64,000 nucleotides of DNA from Streptomyces sp. CBMA29 (GCF_014596445.1 NZ_MECL01000198.1:1-64000); one strand, 5' to 3'. Positions 9,961 through 18,302 are shown, numbered from the stretch's first letter. The notes: generated by a model not told the origin, from the letters alone. Numbers and translations: made by a program.

Positions 9961-11232
9961 TCAGATCAGGACTTCGTGCGGTGCCGGATGGCCGAGGAAG
10001 CCGACCGGACTGGCCGTCAGGCCGTAGGCGCCCGCCTGGAACACCGCGATGAGGTCGCCGATCTCCGCGTGGGGCAGTGACACGTCCTTGCCGAGCAGGT
10101 CGAGCGGCGTGCAGAGGCAGCCGACCACGTCGACCGTCTCGGTGGCCGGGGCGACGGCGGAACCCACCACCGCGATGGGGTAGTTGCGCCGGATGGCGCG
10201 GCCCAGGTTGCCGGTGGCCGCGAGCTGGTGGTGCAGACCGCCGTCCACCACGAGGAAGGTGGTGCCGCGGGAGATCTTGCGGTCCACGACCCTGGTCAGA
10301 TAGACACCGGCCTCGCCGACCAGATAGCGGCCGAGTTCGATGACGGTGCGCGCCTGCGGGAGCGCGGGACGGATGGCGGTGTCGAGGAGTTTGGCGAGGT
10401 TCTCGCCGATCGGCCCCAGGTCCAGGGCCCGGTCGCGGGCGGCGTAGGGGATGCCGAAGCCGCCGCCGAGGTTGAGGTAGCGCACCGGTCCCGGCGCGTG
10501 CTCGGCCAGTTCCGTGACCAGTTCCACGGTGCCGCGCTGGGCGGCGCAGATGCTCTCGGCGTCGAGATTCTGCGATCCGGCGAAGACGTGGAAGCCCTGG
10601 AAGTCCAGCCCGGCCGCGCCGATCCCGGCCAGCAGTTCCGGCGCCTGTTCGGCGTCCACCCCGAACTGCTGCGGTCCGCCGCCGAGCCGCATGCCGGAAC
10701 CGCGCACCGAGAAGGGCGGGTTGACGCGCAGCGCGACGCGGGCGGTGATGCCGAGCTGTTCGCCCGCGAGCCGGACCCGGGCCAGTTCCGTGGCCGACTC
10801 CAGTTCCACGATGACGCCCGCGGCGACGGCCTGCCGGATCTCGATCGAGGTCTTGCCGGGTCCGGCGAAGCCGATCCGCTCGGCCGGGACCGTGGTGTCG
10901 AGCGCGGTGAGCATCTCACCGGCCGACGCCACGTCGAGGCCGTCGACCAGCGTGCTCATGTGGTGCAGCAGCGCGGGCATCGGATTGGCCTTGACGGCGT
11001 AGTTCAGCTCCACGCCGTCGGGCAGCGCCGCCCGCAGTTCCGCGACGCGGCGGCTGAGCAGGGAACGGTCGTAGGCGAAGAAGGGGGTGGAGCCGACGCG
11101 TTCGGCCAGCCGCCCCGCGGGCACCCCGCCGACGGCCAACTCGCCGTCCACGACGGTGAACCGGCCGTGCCGGCCGAAGCCGCCGAAAGCGTCGGGGCCG
11201 TCCGCGCCCTGACCCGGTGCCGCGCCGCTCAT
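9961..11232 (-). CDS. PLP-dependent decarboxylase, alanine racemase/DAP decarboxylase fold
   Basis: A 423-aa fold type III enzyme. The PLP Lys81 sits in the YAVKAN motif; GGGFGIPY (phosphate binding), ELGRYL, a CTPLD active-site Cys region and GAYGLTAS near the C-terminus all match ornithine/diaminopimelate decarboxylases. The family removes the alpha-carboxylate of amino acids, and the butirosin enzyme BtrK does this on a glutamyl thioester held on a carrier protein. Neighbours here are a carrier protein and an AMP ligase, overlapping by ATGA at 11229-11232, so I infer decarboxylation of a carrier-bound amino acid to an amine. GGAGGG lies six bases before the start. Substrate unknown; free ornithine or lysine is the alternative. 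Confidence 0.88.
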   Translation of the reverse strand: MSGAAPGQGADGPDAFGGFGRHGRFTVVDGELAVGGVPAGRLAERVGSTPFFAYDRSLLSRRVAELRAALPDGVELNYAVKANPMPALLHHMSTLVDGLDVASAGEMLTALDTTVPAERIGFAGPGKTSIEIRQAVAAGVIVELESATELARVRLAGEQLGITARVALRVNPPFSVRGSGMRLGGGPQQFGVDAEQAPELLAGIGAAGLDFQGFHVFAGSQNLDAESICAAQRGTVELVTELAEHAPGPVRYLNLGGGFGIPYAARDRALDLGPIGENLAKLLDTAIRPALPQARTVIELGRYLVGEAGVYLTRVVDRKISRGTTFLVVDGGLHHQLAATGNLGRAIRRNYPIAVVGSAVAPATETVDVVGCLCTPLDLLGKDVSLPHAEIGDLIAVFQAGAYGLTASPVGFLGHPAPHEVLI

Positions 11233-12971
11233 CGGTTGCCCTCCACGGTCCTGCGCAGCTCGACCCGGTCGAACTTGCCGTTCACCGAACGCGGCAGTTC
11301 GTCCAGGACGACCGTGCGGCGCGGCAGCATGTACGGCGGCAGCTCGCGGGCGAGCGCCTGGTGCAGCCGGGCGGTGTCGCAGGCCCCAGCGACGACCAGG
11401 ACCACGTGCTGGCCGAGCCGTTCGTCGCCGACGCCGAGCGCGACGGCCTCGGTGACCAGGCCGCTGGCGTACACGGCCTCCTCGATCTCGGTGGGGCTGA
11501 TCCGGTAGCCCGAGGACTTGATCATGTCGTCGGTGCGGCCGACGAAGTACAGGAAACCGGCCTCGTCGCTGTAGACGGTGTCGCCCGACCAGACCGCCAG
11601 CTCGGTGCCGCCGTAGGGGACGGCGCCCGGCACCGGACGGAAGCGCTCGGCGGTGCGCTCGGGGTCGTTCCAGTAGCCGAGGGCCACCAGCGCGCCGCGG
11701 TGCACCAGTTCGCCGTGCTCGCCGGGCACGCACGAGGTGCCGTCGGGACGGAGCACCAGGATCTCGGCGTTGGGGATGGCCTTGCCGATCGAGTCGGGAC
11801 GGCGGTCGGACTCGTCCGGGTCGAGGTAGGTGGAGCGGAACGCCTCCGTGAGCCCGTACATCAGATACGGCCGGGCCTGCGGGAAGATCTCGCGGAGCCG
11901 GCCCAGGGTGGCGCGGGGCATCCGGCCGCCGGTGTTGGCGAAGTACCGAAGTCGCGCGGTCGCCTCCTGCGGCCACTGCTGGGCGGCCAGTTGCAGCCAC
12001 AGCGGCGGTACGCAGGTGAGCGCGGTCACGCCGTGGCGGGCGCAGAGCCGTACCACCTCGCGCGGCAGCAGGTAGTTGGTGAGCACCAGGTGGGCCCCGG
12101 CGATCAGCGTGGTGGTGAGCTGGCTGAAACCGGCGTCGAAGCTGAACGGCAGCGCGGCCAGCACCACGTCGTCCTCGGTGTGCCCGAGGTAGGAGGCGAC
12201 GCTCTCGGCCCCGGCGAGCAGATTGCGGTGCGAGAGCACCACGCCCTTGGGGCCGCCGGTGCTGCCCGAGGTGTAGAAGACGGCCGCGACGTCGCCGTCC
12301 ACGACGGCGTCGGCGCCGGGCACCGGCAGCGGCCCGTGCTCGCGCAGCCGCTCCCACGGCACCGCGGTCCAGCGGTCGTCGGCCGGCAGTACGGTGCCGG
12401 TGTCGCCGATCAGCACCAGGTGGCGGACGGTGGTGTCCGGCGGCAGCGCCGCGCGTACGGTCTCCAGCCGCTCGGCGGTGGTGACCAGCGCGGTGACCGC
12501 GCAGTCGGTGGTGATACCGGCCAGGTGACGGCCCTTGAAGAGCGGATTGACCGGGACGAAGACGGCCCCGGCCGCGGAGACCGCCAGCATCGACACGACG
12601 GTCTCGACGCGCTTCTCCGCGTAGACCGCGACGCGGTCGCCGCGCCGCACGCCCAACCGGTGCAGGCCGTAGGCGACTTCGGCGACCTGCTCGGCGAGTT
12701 CGCCGTAGCTGACGGTGCGGTCCTTGAAGGTCAGCGCCGGGCGGTGGGTCGCGCCGCGCGCGATCAGCCGGTCCAGGCGGGTCAGCGGCGCGGCGACCCG
12801 GCGGGCGGCCACCGCCGTGCCGTTTTTCACGGTTCCGTTCGCCGTGCCGTTCTTCACCGTGCCGTTGGCCGCCGTGCCGTTCGCCGTGCCATTGGCCGCC
12901 GTGCCGTGTGCTGTCGTCCGGCCCGTCGTCGGGTCGCTCACCGCCGACGCGCTCACCGTCGGCTCACTCAT
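11229..12971 (-). CDS. AMP-forming acyl/aminoacyl ligase with NGT-repeat N-terminus
   Basis: A 580-aa ANL-superfamily ligase with YTSGSTGGPKG, a YGLTEAFRS motif, WSGD, and the C-terminal PRSVNGKFDR motif with its catalytic Lys. It resembles the ligases found with type III PLP decarboxylases and small carrier proteins. It would activate a carboxylic or amino acid and load it on the ACP encoded just upstream, with which it overlaps by 8 nt. Residues 22-52 are low complexity, one HGT and six NGT triplets, likely a flexible tail. In the PheA Asp235 position the FSFDAGFSQL stretch has Asp, compatible with an amino-acid substrate. Confidence 0.88.
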   Translation of the reverse strand: MSEPTVSASAVSDPTTGRTTAHGTAANGTANGTAANGTVKNGTANGTVKNGTAVAARRVAAPLTRLDRLIARGATHRPALTFKDRTVSYGELAEQVAEVAYGLHRLGVRRGDRVAVYAEKRVETVVSMLAVSAAGAVFVPVNPLFKGRHLAGITTDCAVTALVTTAERLETVRAALPPDTTVRHLVLIGDTGTVLPADDRWTAVPWERLREHGPLPVPGADAVVDGDVAAVFYTSGSTGGPKGVVLSHRNLLAGAESVASYLGHTEDDVVLAALPFSFDAGFSQLTTTLIAGAHLVLTNYLLPREVVRLCARHGVTALTCVPPLWLQLAAQQWPQEATARLRYFANTGGRMPRATLGRLREIFPQARPYLMYGLTEAFRSTYLDPDESDRRPDSIGKAIPNAEILVLRPDGTSCVPGEHGELVHRGALVALGYWNDPERTAERFRPVPGAVPYGGTELAVWSGDTVYSDEAGFLYFVGRTDDMIKSSGYRISPTEIEEAVYASGLVTEAVALGVGDERLGQHVVLVVAGACDTARLHQALARELPPYMLPRRTVVLDELPRSVNGKFDRVELRRTVEGNR

Positions 12972-13242
12972 GGCCGGCCGCGAGTTCCGGCGTGACGAAG
13001 TCGGCGACGGTCGCCCACAGCGAGCCGACCGTGGCGAAGGTCTCCTCGGTCAGCAGCTCGTCGTCCAGCTCCACCCCGAAGCGGTCCTCCAGGTCCGCGA
13101 GAAGCTGCACGACGCCCATCGAGTCCAGCCCCAGCGCGGCCAGATCGGCGTCCGCCGTCAGCTCGTCGCCCTCCGCGTACGGCAGGCGGGGCAGCAGGAC
13201 GTCCTGAAAGGTGCGCGGTATCTCCCGCGTCGTCTCGGCCAT
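12964..13242 (-). CDS. Acyl/aminoacyl carrier protein
   Basis: A 92-aa phosphopantetheine carrier. Ser41 in the LGLDSMG motif is the attachment site, and the helices and acidic surface fit a four-helix ACP. It is the first gene of the minus-strand operon, with AAGGGGA upstream of the ATG, and it overlaps the ligase gene by 8 nt. It is probably charged by that ligase and presents the substrate to the decarboxylase. The holo form would be made by the Sfp-type transferase at 24827. Confidence 0.9.
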   Translation of the reverse strand: MAETTREIPRTFQDVLLPRLPYAEGDELTADADLAALGLDSMGVVQLLADLEDRFGVELDDELLTEETFATVGSLWATVADFVTPELAAGHE

Positions 13243-13592
13243 GGTGATCGGTCCCCTTGTCTTCGTCCGGTCTTCGTCTTCGTCCGGGGCGCGGGACCCA
13301 CCCGCGCACAGATGTCACTTGACCGCCGGCCGCTCTCGAACCGCCATCGCAGCGCTCTCGCCCGGCCCCCCGGACGAGGTGACGCGGGTTCCCGGGGCGA
13401 TGGCGCGGCCCCCGGCGGCGGCCCCCGGACAGTGGGCCGATAGCGGATCGATAGCGCGCCGGGAGCCGGTATCCGGGGGCGGTGAGCGGAACGAGGGCGG
13501 CGTGATGGCGGCCCGACGCACCATGGGCGGAGCACGAACGGAACCTGACCCGCCGCGGCACCGCATTGATCCACGAAGGGGAGGCAACCTCC
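13243..13592. other. Divergent regulatory gap
   Basis: This 350-nt gap separates the minus-strand operon from the divergent LuxR-type gene. No convincing gene was seen. It holds the direct repeats listed separately and a TATCCG hexamer (13470-13475) that could serve as a -10 element for the plus-strand gene. GGGGAGG at 13578-13584 is the ribosome site of the LuxR-type gene. Confidence 0.6.
13427..13467. promoter_or_regulatory. 11-bp-period direct repeats, candidate SARP operator
   Basis: CGATAGCG occurs at 13438-13445 and 13449-13456, exactly 11 bp apart. Degenerate copies one period to each side (GGACAGTG 13427, CGGGAGCC 13460) each match five of eight bases. SARPs bind heptamer direct repeats spaced by one helical turn, and a SARP gene is in the downstream operon. 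The last repeat lies just before the TATCCG hexamer at 13470. Binding is inferred. Confidence 0.5.
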
Positions 13593-14672
13593 ATGCTCAC
13601 GGGGATATCCGACCTCGCGCAGACACCGGACCGCCCGCCGGAACACCCGCGTCCCGCGGGATACGACCGGCACCCGGCCGGCGGCCACGACAGCGGCGAT
13701 CTCGTCGCGGTCTACCAGTACGCGACCCGCAGCGGCGCCGTCACCCCCGGCTCGATCGACCTGGTCGCGCTCGAACTCGGCCTGTCCGCCGGGGAGGTGT
13801 TCGCCGCCGCCGCCCGGCTGGTGGAACTGCGGCTGCTGCGCACCGACGAGACGACCGGCGCCGGTCTCGTACCGGTGGACCCGCACTCCGCCGCGACCCA
13901 GCTCACCTCGCCGATCGAGCGGGCCATCCTCCAACAGCGCGAGCTGGCCGACCGGTTGCGCGCCCGGATCGACTCCATCGCGGGCGGTCCCGGCGGTGCG
14001 GAAGGGCCGCTCGGCGTCATCGACACCGTCGAGGGCGAGGCCGAGATCCGCGGCCTGCTGCGGCTGGCGGCCGGTGACTGCGCCACGGAGGCGATCGTCC
14101 TGCGCCCCGGTCACGACGCGCGGATCGCGCCCGACGACCTCTTCGACGCCTGCTACGACACGCTCGGCACGGAGATCGACGTACGGGTGCTCTCGCCGCA
14201 CCGCGACCGCGCCGACTTCGCCTCCCGCGCCCGCGCCAAGAAGCTGACGGAACGCGGCGCGTCGATCCGCACCATCCGCTCGGTGCCGCAGACGGCGGTG
14301 GTCTTCGACCGCGCGCTGGCCGTGGTGGTCACCGCGGGCGAGGCGGGCGGACCGCCCACCGCGCGGCAGGTCCGCGACGAGACGATGATCCGGTGCATGG
14401 TCGACATGTTCGACCTGCTGTGGGACGGCGCGGCGCCCTTCGCGATGGAGGAGGCGGGCTACGCGGAGGACATCAACGACGACCTCCAGCGCTCCATCGC
14501 CCGGCTGATGGCCCAGGGCCTCACCGACGAGGTCGTGGCCCGCCGCCTGGACATGTCCGTCCGCACCTGCCGCCGCCACATCGCGGCCCTGCTGCGCAGC
14601 CTGGGCTCGGTCAGCCGCTTCCAGGCCGGCGTCCAGATCGCCCAGCGCCTGTCCCTGGAGGAGGCCGCCTGA
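13593..14672 (+). CDS. LuxR-type helix-turn-helix regulator with TrmB-like N-terminus
   Basis: A 359-aa regulator. The N-terminal part has winged-helix character (about 35-110) as in TrmB-like proteins. The middle part resembles the phospholipase-D-like effector domain of these regulators (around VLRPGHDARI and FDRALAVVV). The C-terminus is a LuxR-type HTH (LTDEVVARRLDMSVRTCRRH, about 300-345). No receiver or P-loop was seen. Start set at ATG 13593 with GGGGAGG eight bases before it; the longer TTG start has no ribosome site. It is monocistronic, divergent from the SARP operon and closed by a strong hairpin, and probably acts as a second cluster regulator. Confidence 0.85.
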   Translation: MLTGISDLAQTPDRPPEHPRPAGYDRHPAGGHDSGDLVAVYQYATRSGAVTPGSIDLVALELGLSAGEVFAAAARLVELRLLRTDETTGAGLVPVDPHSAATQLTSPIERAILQQRELADRLRARIDSIAGGPGGAEGPLGVIDTVEGEAEIRGLLRLAAGDCATEAIVLRPGHDARIAPDDLFDACYDTLGTEIDVRVLSPHRDRADFASRARAKKLTERGASIRTIRSVPQTAVVFDRALAVVVTAGEAGGPPTARQVRDETMIRCMVDMFDLLWDGAAPFAMEEAGYAEDINDDLQRSIARLMAQGLTDEVVARRLDMSVRTCRRHIAALLRSLGSVSRFQAGVQIAQRLSLEEAA

Positions 14673-14703
14673 ACCCGCCCCCCGCGCACCCGTCCCCGAC
14701 CCG

Positions 14704-14744
14704 CACGGCGGCGGCCGACCCACACCGGGTCGGCCGCCGCCGTG
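14704..14744. terminator. Strong hairpin terminator after the LuxR-type gene
   Basis: A perfect 18-bp stem (14704-14721 with 14727-14744) with loop ACACC lies 32 nt after the regulator stop codon. No T-run follows. Confidence 0.8.
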
Positions 14745-14810
14745 GGTTGCGGGGACGGTGCGGCATGCGGCCGGTTGCGGTGGGGCGGACGCGAGCCGGT
14801 CCCGGCACGG

Positions 14811-14855
14811 CCGCGCCGCCCTCGCCGCGGGTGGTCCGTGGCGAGGGCGGCGCGG
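14811..14855. terminator. Hairpin terminator after the condensation-domain gene
   Basis: A perfect 16-bp stem (14811-14826 with 14840-14855) with a 13-nt loop lies 25 nt beyond the stop codon of the minus-strand gene ending at 14881. With the preceding hairpin it insulates two converging units. Confidence 0.75.
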
Positions 14856-14880
14856 TCAGCAGGGGCCGGGCGGACGGGTG

Positions 14881-16740
14881 TCAGGCCGGGGTCAGCTCCG
14901 GGGTCAGCTCCGCCGGGACCGGGGTCAGGCCGTGGGCCAGGCCCGACAGGGGCCGGGTACCGCCGAGTTGGGTCAGATCGGCGCCCTCCCAGCCGCGGGC
15001 GCGCAGCTCGGTCAGGACCCGCGGCGCGCGCAGCATCCGGCCGCCCGCCACGGTGTAGGAGGCGTCGAGGTCCACGGCGGCCAGCCCGTTGACCTCGGCG
15101 ACGACGGCGGCCAGCGCGTCCGCGGCCACCGCTTCCGTACGCGCCGCGCGGGCGCCCTCCCCGGCCGTCACCCGGAAGGTGTCGGGGCGGCGCGCACCGG
15201 GCAGCGCGTATCCGGTGTCCAGGCAATGCAGCCGCAACTCCCGCTCGTCCAGCGGCTGTTCCGTCGTGACCTCGGCGAGCAGCCGGCCGTCTTCCACGGA
15301 CACCCGCGCGGACCGTACCGCCGGATGCGCCAGCAGCACGCGCTCGGTCGCGTCCAGGTCCACCGCGTCGGGTCCGAGCCGGGCCAGGCGGCGCGGGGCG
15401 GGGGCGGCGAAGTCGAAGAGCGCGGTGGCCTCGTCGAGCCGCAGGTCGACGGCCGCGTCACGGTGCGCCTCCAGCAGCCGCCCGTACCCGCGCAGGAAGT
15501 GCTCGACGGCCGCCGCGTCCATCACGTCAGCCCGCGCGTTGAGGCCGACGGTGACCCCGTCGTCCCACTCCCCGACCCGCAGATAGGTGTCGGTCTCGGA
15601 CAGCGCCCACGCGGTCGGCTCCGCCGTCCGCAGAAAGCGTTCCTTGCGGGTGCCGCAGCTCTTCGTCCCGTGGTTGAGGAAGTTGACCTCGGAGGAGGTC
15701 CTGATCGGCGCGCCGCGTCGGAAACCGTCCCGGGCGACCAGCTCCACGATCTCGTCGTACGGCGCGTACGCGTGCTCCTGCGCCGTCTCCAGCGCTGCCG
15801 CGACCCGCGCGACCACCTCGGCGAATCCGGGGTCGCCGCCGAGGTCGACCGAGACGAGCGCCGGGGAGAACATGCACGTCAGCACGGACATCCGGGGCCC
15901 GTCCTGGCGGTGGCTGGTCAGCCACCGGTGGGTGACCGTCCGCTCGCCGGTGTACGTGGCCATGGCCACCGCGTACGCCGCCAGGTGCACCGCGGACGGC
16001 CACACCCGCAGCCGGGCCGCGATCTCGCGGACCGCGGTGAGCAGCGCGGGCGAGGTGAGCGTCGCCCCGAAGGCGGCGGCGCCGTCGGGCGCGGCCGGCT
16101 CACGGCGCCGTACGAACATGTCGGCGGGCAGTTCGGGCACCGCCTGCTGCCAATAGCGCAGCATCTGCGCCCGTTCAGGCGACGGCCGGGCCTCGATGGC
16201 CGCGAGGTCGGCGGGCTGGTACGCGACCGGCGCCAACTGCGCCCGGCGGCCGGTGGCGAGCGTGCCGAGCAGCGCCTCGAAGTCACGCGCGAAGAGCTGC
16301 ATGCTCCAGTCGTCGAAGGCCGTGTGGTTCAGGACGAGCGCCAGCGTGCGCGGCACTCCGCCCGTGGTGACCGCGCAGGCCCTGATCGGCCATTCGCGTT
16401 CCGGGTCGAACTCGGTGGTGGACATCTCGGCGATGACCGCCGCGGGTCCCGGCGTACCGTCCTGCTCGGTGGCGGCCACCAGCAGCGGCATCGGCCCCGG
16501 CGGCTCGACCCGCTGTCGCGGGCCCGGCGTGGCGTGTGCGTCGAAGACCGTGCGCAGCCCCTCGTGCCTGCGCACCAGGCAGGCCAGCGCGGACCGCAGG
16601 CCGCTCAGGGAGAGCCCCTGCGGCAGCGGGTAGTTGGTGACGATGTGCGCGTCGTGACGAGCGCCCGCGGGCACCTGCTGGTACCTCAGCCAGTGGTACC
16701 GCTGCCCCCAGCAGAGGTCCGCGCTTCTCACCTCGGGCAT
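14881..16740 (-). CDS. Condensation-domain protein with degenerate A-subdomain and carrier remnants
   Basis: 619 aa. Residues about 5-440 form an NRPS-type condensation domain. The HHxxxDG motif reads Asn138-His139-Thr-Ala-Phe-Asp143-Asp144, so the second His and the Asp remain while the first His and the Gly are gone. A stretch resembling the C-terminal subdomain of an adenylation enzyme (about 470-535) and a carrier-like segment (about 540-600) follow. In the carrier segment the GGHSL motif is GGRML, with Met569 in place of the phosphopantetheine Ser, so it cannot be charged. It likely joins two carrier-bound or free substrates by an amide or ester bond. Start ATG 16740 has GGAGGG just upstream. 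Divergent from the repeat-peptide operon. Confidence 0.85.
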   Translation of the reverse strand: MPEVRSADLCWGQRYHWLRYQQVPAGARHDAHIVTNYPLPQGLSLSGLRSALACLVRRHEGLRTVFDAHATPGPRQRVEPPGPMPLLVAATEQDGTPGPAAVIAEMSTTEFDPEREWPIRACAVTTGGVPRTLALVLNHTAFDDWSMQLFARDFEALLGTLATGRRAQLAPVAYQPADLAAIEARPSPERAQMLRYWQQAVPELPADMFVRRREPAAPDGAAAFGATLTSPALLTAVREIAARLRVWPSAVHLAAYAVAMATYTGERTVTHRWLTSHRQDGPRMSVLTCMFSPALVSVDLGGDPGFAEVVARVAAALETAQEHAYAPYDEIVELVARDGFRRGAPIRTSSEVNFLNHGTKSCGTRKERFLRTAEPTAWALSETDTYLRVGEWDDGVTVGLNARADVMDAAAVEHFLRGYGRLLEAHRDAAVDLRLDEATALFDFAAPAPRRLARLGPDAVDLDATERVLLAHPAVRSARVSVEDGRLLAEVTTEQPLDERELRLHCLDTGYALPGARRPDTFRVTAGEGARAARTEAVAADALAAVVAEVNGLAAVDLDASYTVAGGRMLRAPRVLTELRARGWEGADLTQLGGTRPLSGLAHGLTPVPAELTPELTPA

Positions 16741-16894
16741 CCCGCCCTCCTTCCAGACCGTGAGTGGGACCGGCCCGGCCGCATTCGCGCGGGCCCGTGA
16801 ATCACCTCCCAGCATCGGGCCCGAACGGGAATAACGGCAGCGTTTCACGGTGGCCGCTTGTTGACGGCAAAAAGCTGCCATCGGGATTCGACTT

Positions 16895-16929
16895 GGCGCA
16901 ACCCGGCAAGGGTTGACGGGAGTTGCGCC
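16895..16929. promoter_or_regulatory. Inverted repeat in a divergent promoter region
   Basis: GGCGCAAC (16895-16902) and GTTGCGCC (16922-16929) are perfect inverted 8-mers around a TTGACG hexamer (16913-16918) that could be a -35 element; another TTGACG lies at 16861. The region separates the condensation-domain gene from the repeat-peptide operon. An operator role is inferred from position only. Confidence 0.4.
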
Positions 16930-17020
16930 GTCCGGGAATCTCGTGGTGTCGGAGAAACCAGATCCGGCATCCGGGGCCCACTCGGGTCCCGAATTTCCTT
17001 ACATGGAAGGTGTGGTTCCT

Positions 17021-17206
17021 TTGTCCAAGACCGCCGTGAAGGCCGCCGTCAAGGCCGCGTCCAAGGCCGCCAGCAAGGCTGCCGTCAAGGCCGCTGACAA
17101 GTCGGCGTCCAAGGCCGCGTCCAAGGCGGCCAGCAAGGCCGCGAGCAAGGCCGCGTCGAAGGCGGCCGTCAAGGCCGCGGTGAAGGCCGCGTCCAAGGCC
17201 GCCTGA
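17021..17206 (+). CDS. Tandem x-Lys-Ala-Ala repeat peptide
   Basis: A 61-residue peptide: after the start residue come exactly 15 tetrapeptide units of form x-Lys-Ala-Ala (first unit SKTA, seventh DKSA), with x Ser in nine, Val in five and Asp in one. Ser is written with TCC, AGC and TCG, which no single base change links, so the repeat is held at protein level rather than being simple DNA slippage. Start chosen at TTG 17021, with GGAAGG ten bases upstream; ATG 17003 (67 aa) is the main alternative. No signal peptide, Cys or hydrophobic core; a helix would carry one cationic stripe. It leads the operon with ACP, dehydrogenases, GNATs and tricorn protease. It might be a scaffold or precursor, or a nucleic-acid-binding basic peptide. 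I know no family for it. Confidence 0.65.
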   Translation: MSKTAVKAAVKAASKAASKAAVKAADKSASKAASKAASKAASKAASKAAVKAAVKAASKAA

Positions 17207-17371
17207 TCTCGGACCTGCAACATGTCTGAGCTCACGGCCGTGTGACGTCCGTCGCCGGCAAGGCGCCGCGTCCGCCATCAGGCGGCCGGCGCCCTGCCGG
17301 CGGGCAGCCCTGCCCCAGGGCCGGACGGCCGACCGCTCGGGCCCACTTCTCCCAGGGAAGGGGAAAGTCCG

Positions 17372-17638
17372 GTGGAACACGCCGAGATTATCGAGCACCT
17401 TCAGCATTCCCTCTCCGTGATCCTGGACCGACCGCTCCCCGAATTCAGCGCGGATACCAGGATTCTCGAAGACCTGGAGATCGACTCCATGCGTTTTGTC
17501 GAACTCCTCATGAGCCTTGAGGACACCATCGGCCTCGAAGTCGACCCCGACACCCTCGAACCCGAGGTATTCCAGTCCGCAGGCTCATTTGCCGACTACA
17601 TCAAAATCCGGCTGGACCTCACGCGGGTCGCCGGTTAG
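17372..17638 (+). CDS. Acyl carrier protein
   Basis: An 88-aa carrier with the phosphopantetheine Ser39 in the EIDSMRF motif and an acidic helix II. It has a GTG start preceded by GGGAAGGGG. It lies 165 nt after the repeat-peptide gene with no terminator seen between, and 31 nt before the half-length dehydrogenase, which suggests that the dehydrogenases act on an ACP-bound acyl chain. It is distinct from the ACP at 12964, so the cluster has two free carriers plus the PKS ACP. Confidence 0.9.
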   Translation: MEHAEIIEHLQHSLSVILDRPLPEFSADTRILEDLEIDSMRFVELLMSLEDTIGLEVDPDTLEPEVFQSAGSFADYIKIRLDLTRVAG

Positions 17639-17669
17639 CCGAACACGGCACGGCCCAACGGAGGATTCG

Positions 17670-18302
17670 ATGAGGGACACGCTCGTGGCGTGTGAAGCGG
17701 CGGCCCATGACGGCGGGTTCACGCCCGGCCTGGAGCTGGCGCTGCGCACGGTGGAGGTCGGCGCTCCCGCGGGACGCGTCGCCGCGTTCCCGGCCGGCCG
17801 GGTGCCCGCGGGCGCCGAGGTCGTGCCGCACCGCCTCGCGGAAATGGAGGGCGTCGCCTTCGTGGCGTGGCCCCACCGGCCCGCCGAATCCGCCGAATCC
17901 GCCGCACCGGCCTCGTACGACGGGCCCGACGACCGCCGCACCGTATTCGCCGCGCTGCTCGGCGCGGTACGGGTGGGCGTGTCCCGCAGGCTCCTCGACG
18001 ACGCGGTCGCCCACCTGTCCGGACGGGTGGGCGGCGGCGAGCCCCTGATCCGCAAACAACTCGTGCTCGGCACCGTCGCCGACGTCATGACCGCACTCGA
18101 CGCCGTACGCCAACTCCTGCTCGTCGCCCACCGCGTCCCCGCGGCCGTGGCCGACGCGCACGACCGGATCACCGCGCTCGACTGGGACACCGCCAAGCTC
18201 TTCGGGGCCTCCGGTTACCTCGCCGACGGACCGGTGCGCGCCGCGTACGTCGGCCGGCTCGCGGCGGACTGCTGGACCGACCGGGAGGACGTACAGCCAT
18301 GA
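17670..18302 (+). CDS. Half-length acyl-CoA dehydrogenase-like protein
   Basis: A 210-aa protein resembling only the C-terminal helical part of an acyl-CoA dehydrogenase: the stretch VRVGVSRRLLDDAVAHLSG and the late GASGYLADGPVRAAYVGRLAAD segment align by eye with the family's tetramer and FAD-contact helices. The N-terminal and beta domains are missing. Start ATG 17670 follows GGAGG by five bases. It overlaps the next gene, a nearly complete dehydrogenase, by ATGA, so the two probably form a heteromer. Whether it is catalytic is doubtful. It could also have degenerated from a full enzyme. Confidence 0.65.
   Translation: MRDTLVACEAAAHDGGFTPGLELALRTVEVGAPAGRVAAFPAGRVPAGAEVVPHRLAEMEGVAFVAWPHRPAESAESAAPASYDGPDDRRTVFAALLGAVRVGVSRRLLDDAVAHLSGRVGGGEPLIRKQLVLGTVADVMTALDAVRQLLLVAHRVPAAVADAHDRITALDWDTAKLFGASGYLADGPVRAAYVGRLAADCWTDREDVQP

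Noticed and set aside
9961-13242. Exosortase-associated ligase/decarboxylase/ACP set
   Set aside because: The three families resemble the exosortase A neighbours, but no exosortase, PEP-CTERM protein or exopolysaccharide genes are present.
17021-17206. Lanthipeptide or radical-SAM RiPP precursor
   Set aside because: No LanB/LanM/LanC-like, YcaO or radical SAM gene is seen nearby, and the peptide has no Cys or Thr-rich core.
16999-17235. Minus-strand Leu/Ala-rich repetitive 78-aa frame opposite the xKAA repeat
   Set aside because: It is the mirror of the plus-strand repeat, has no ribosome site, and runs against the operon; the plus-strand frame has a regular tetrapeptide and coupled downstream genes.
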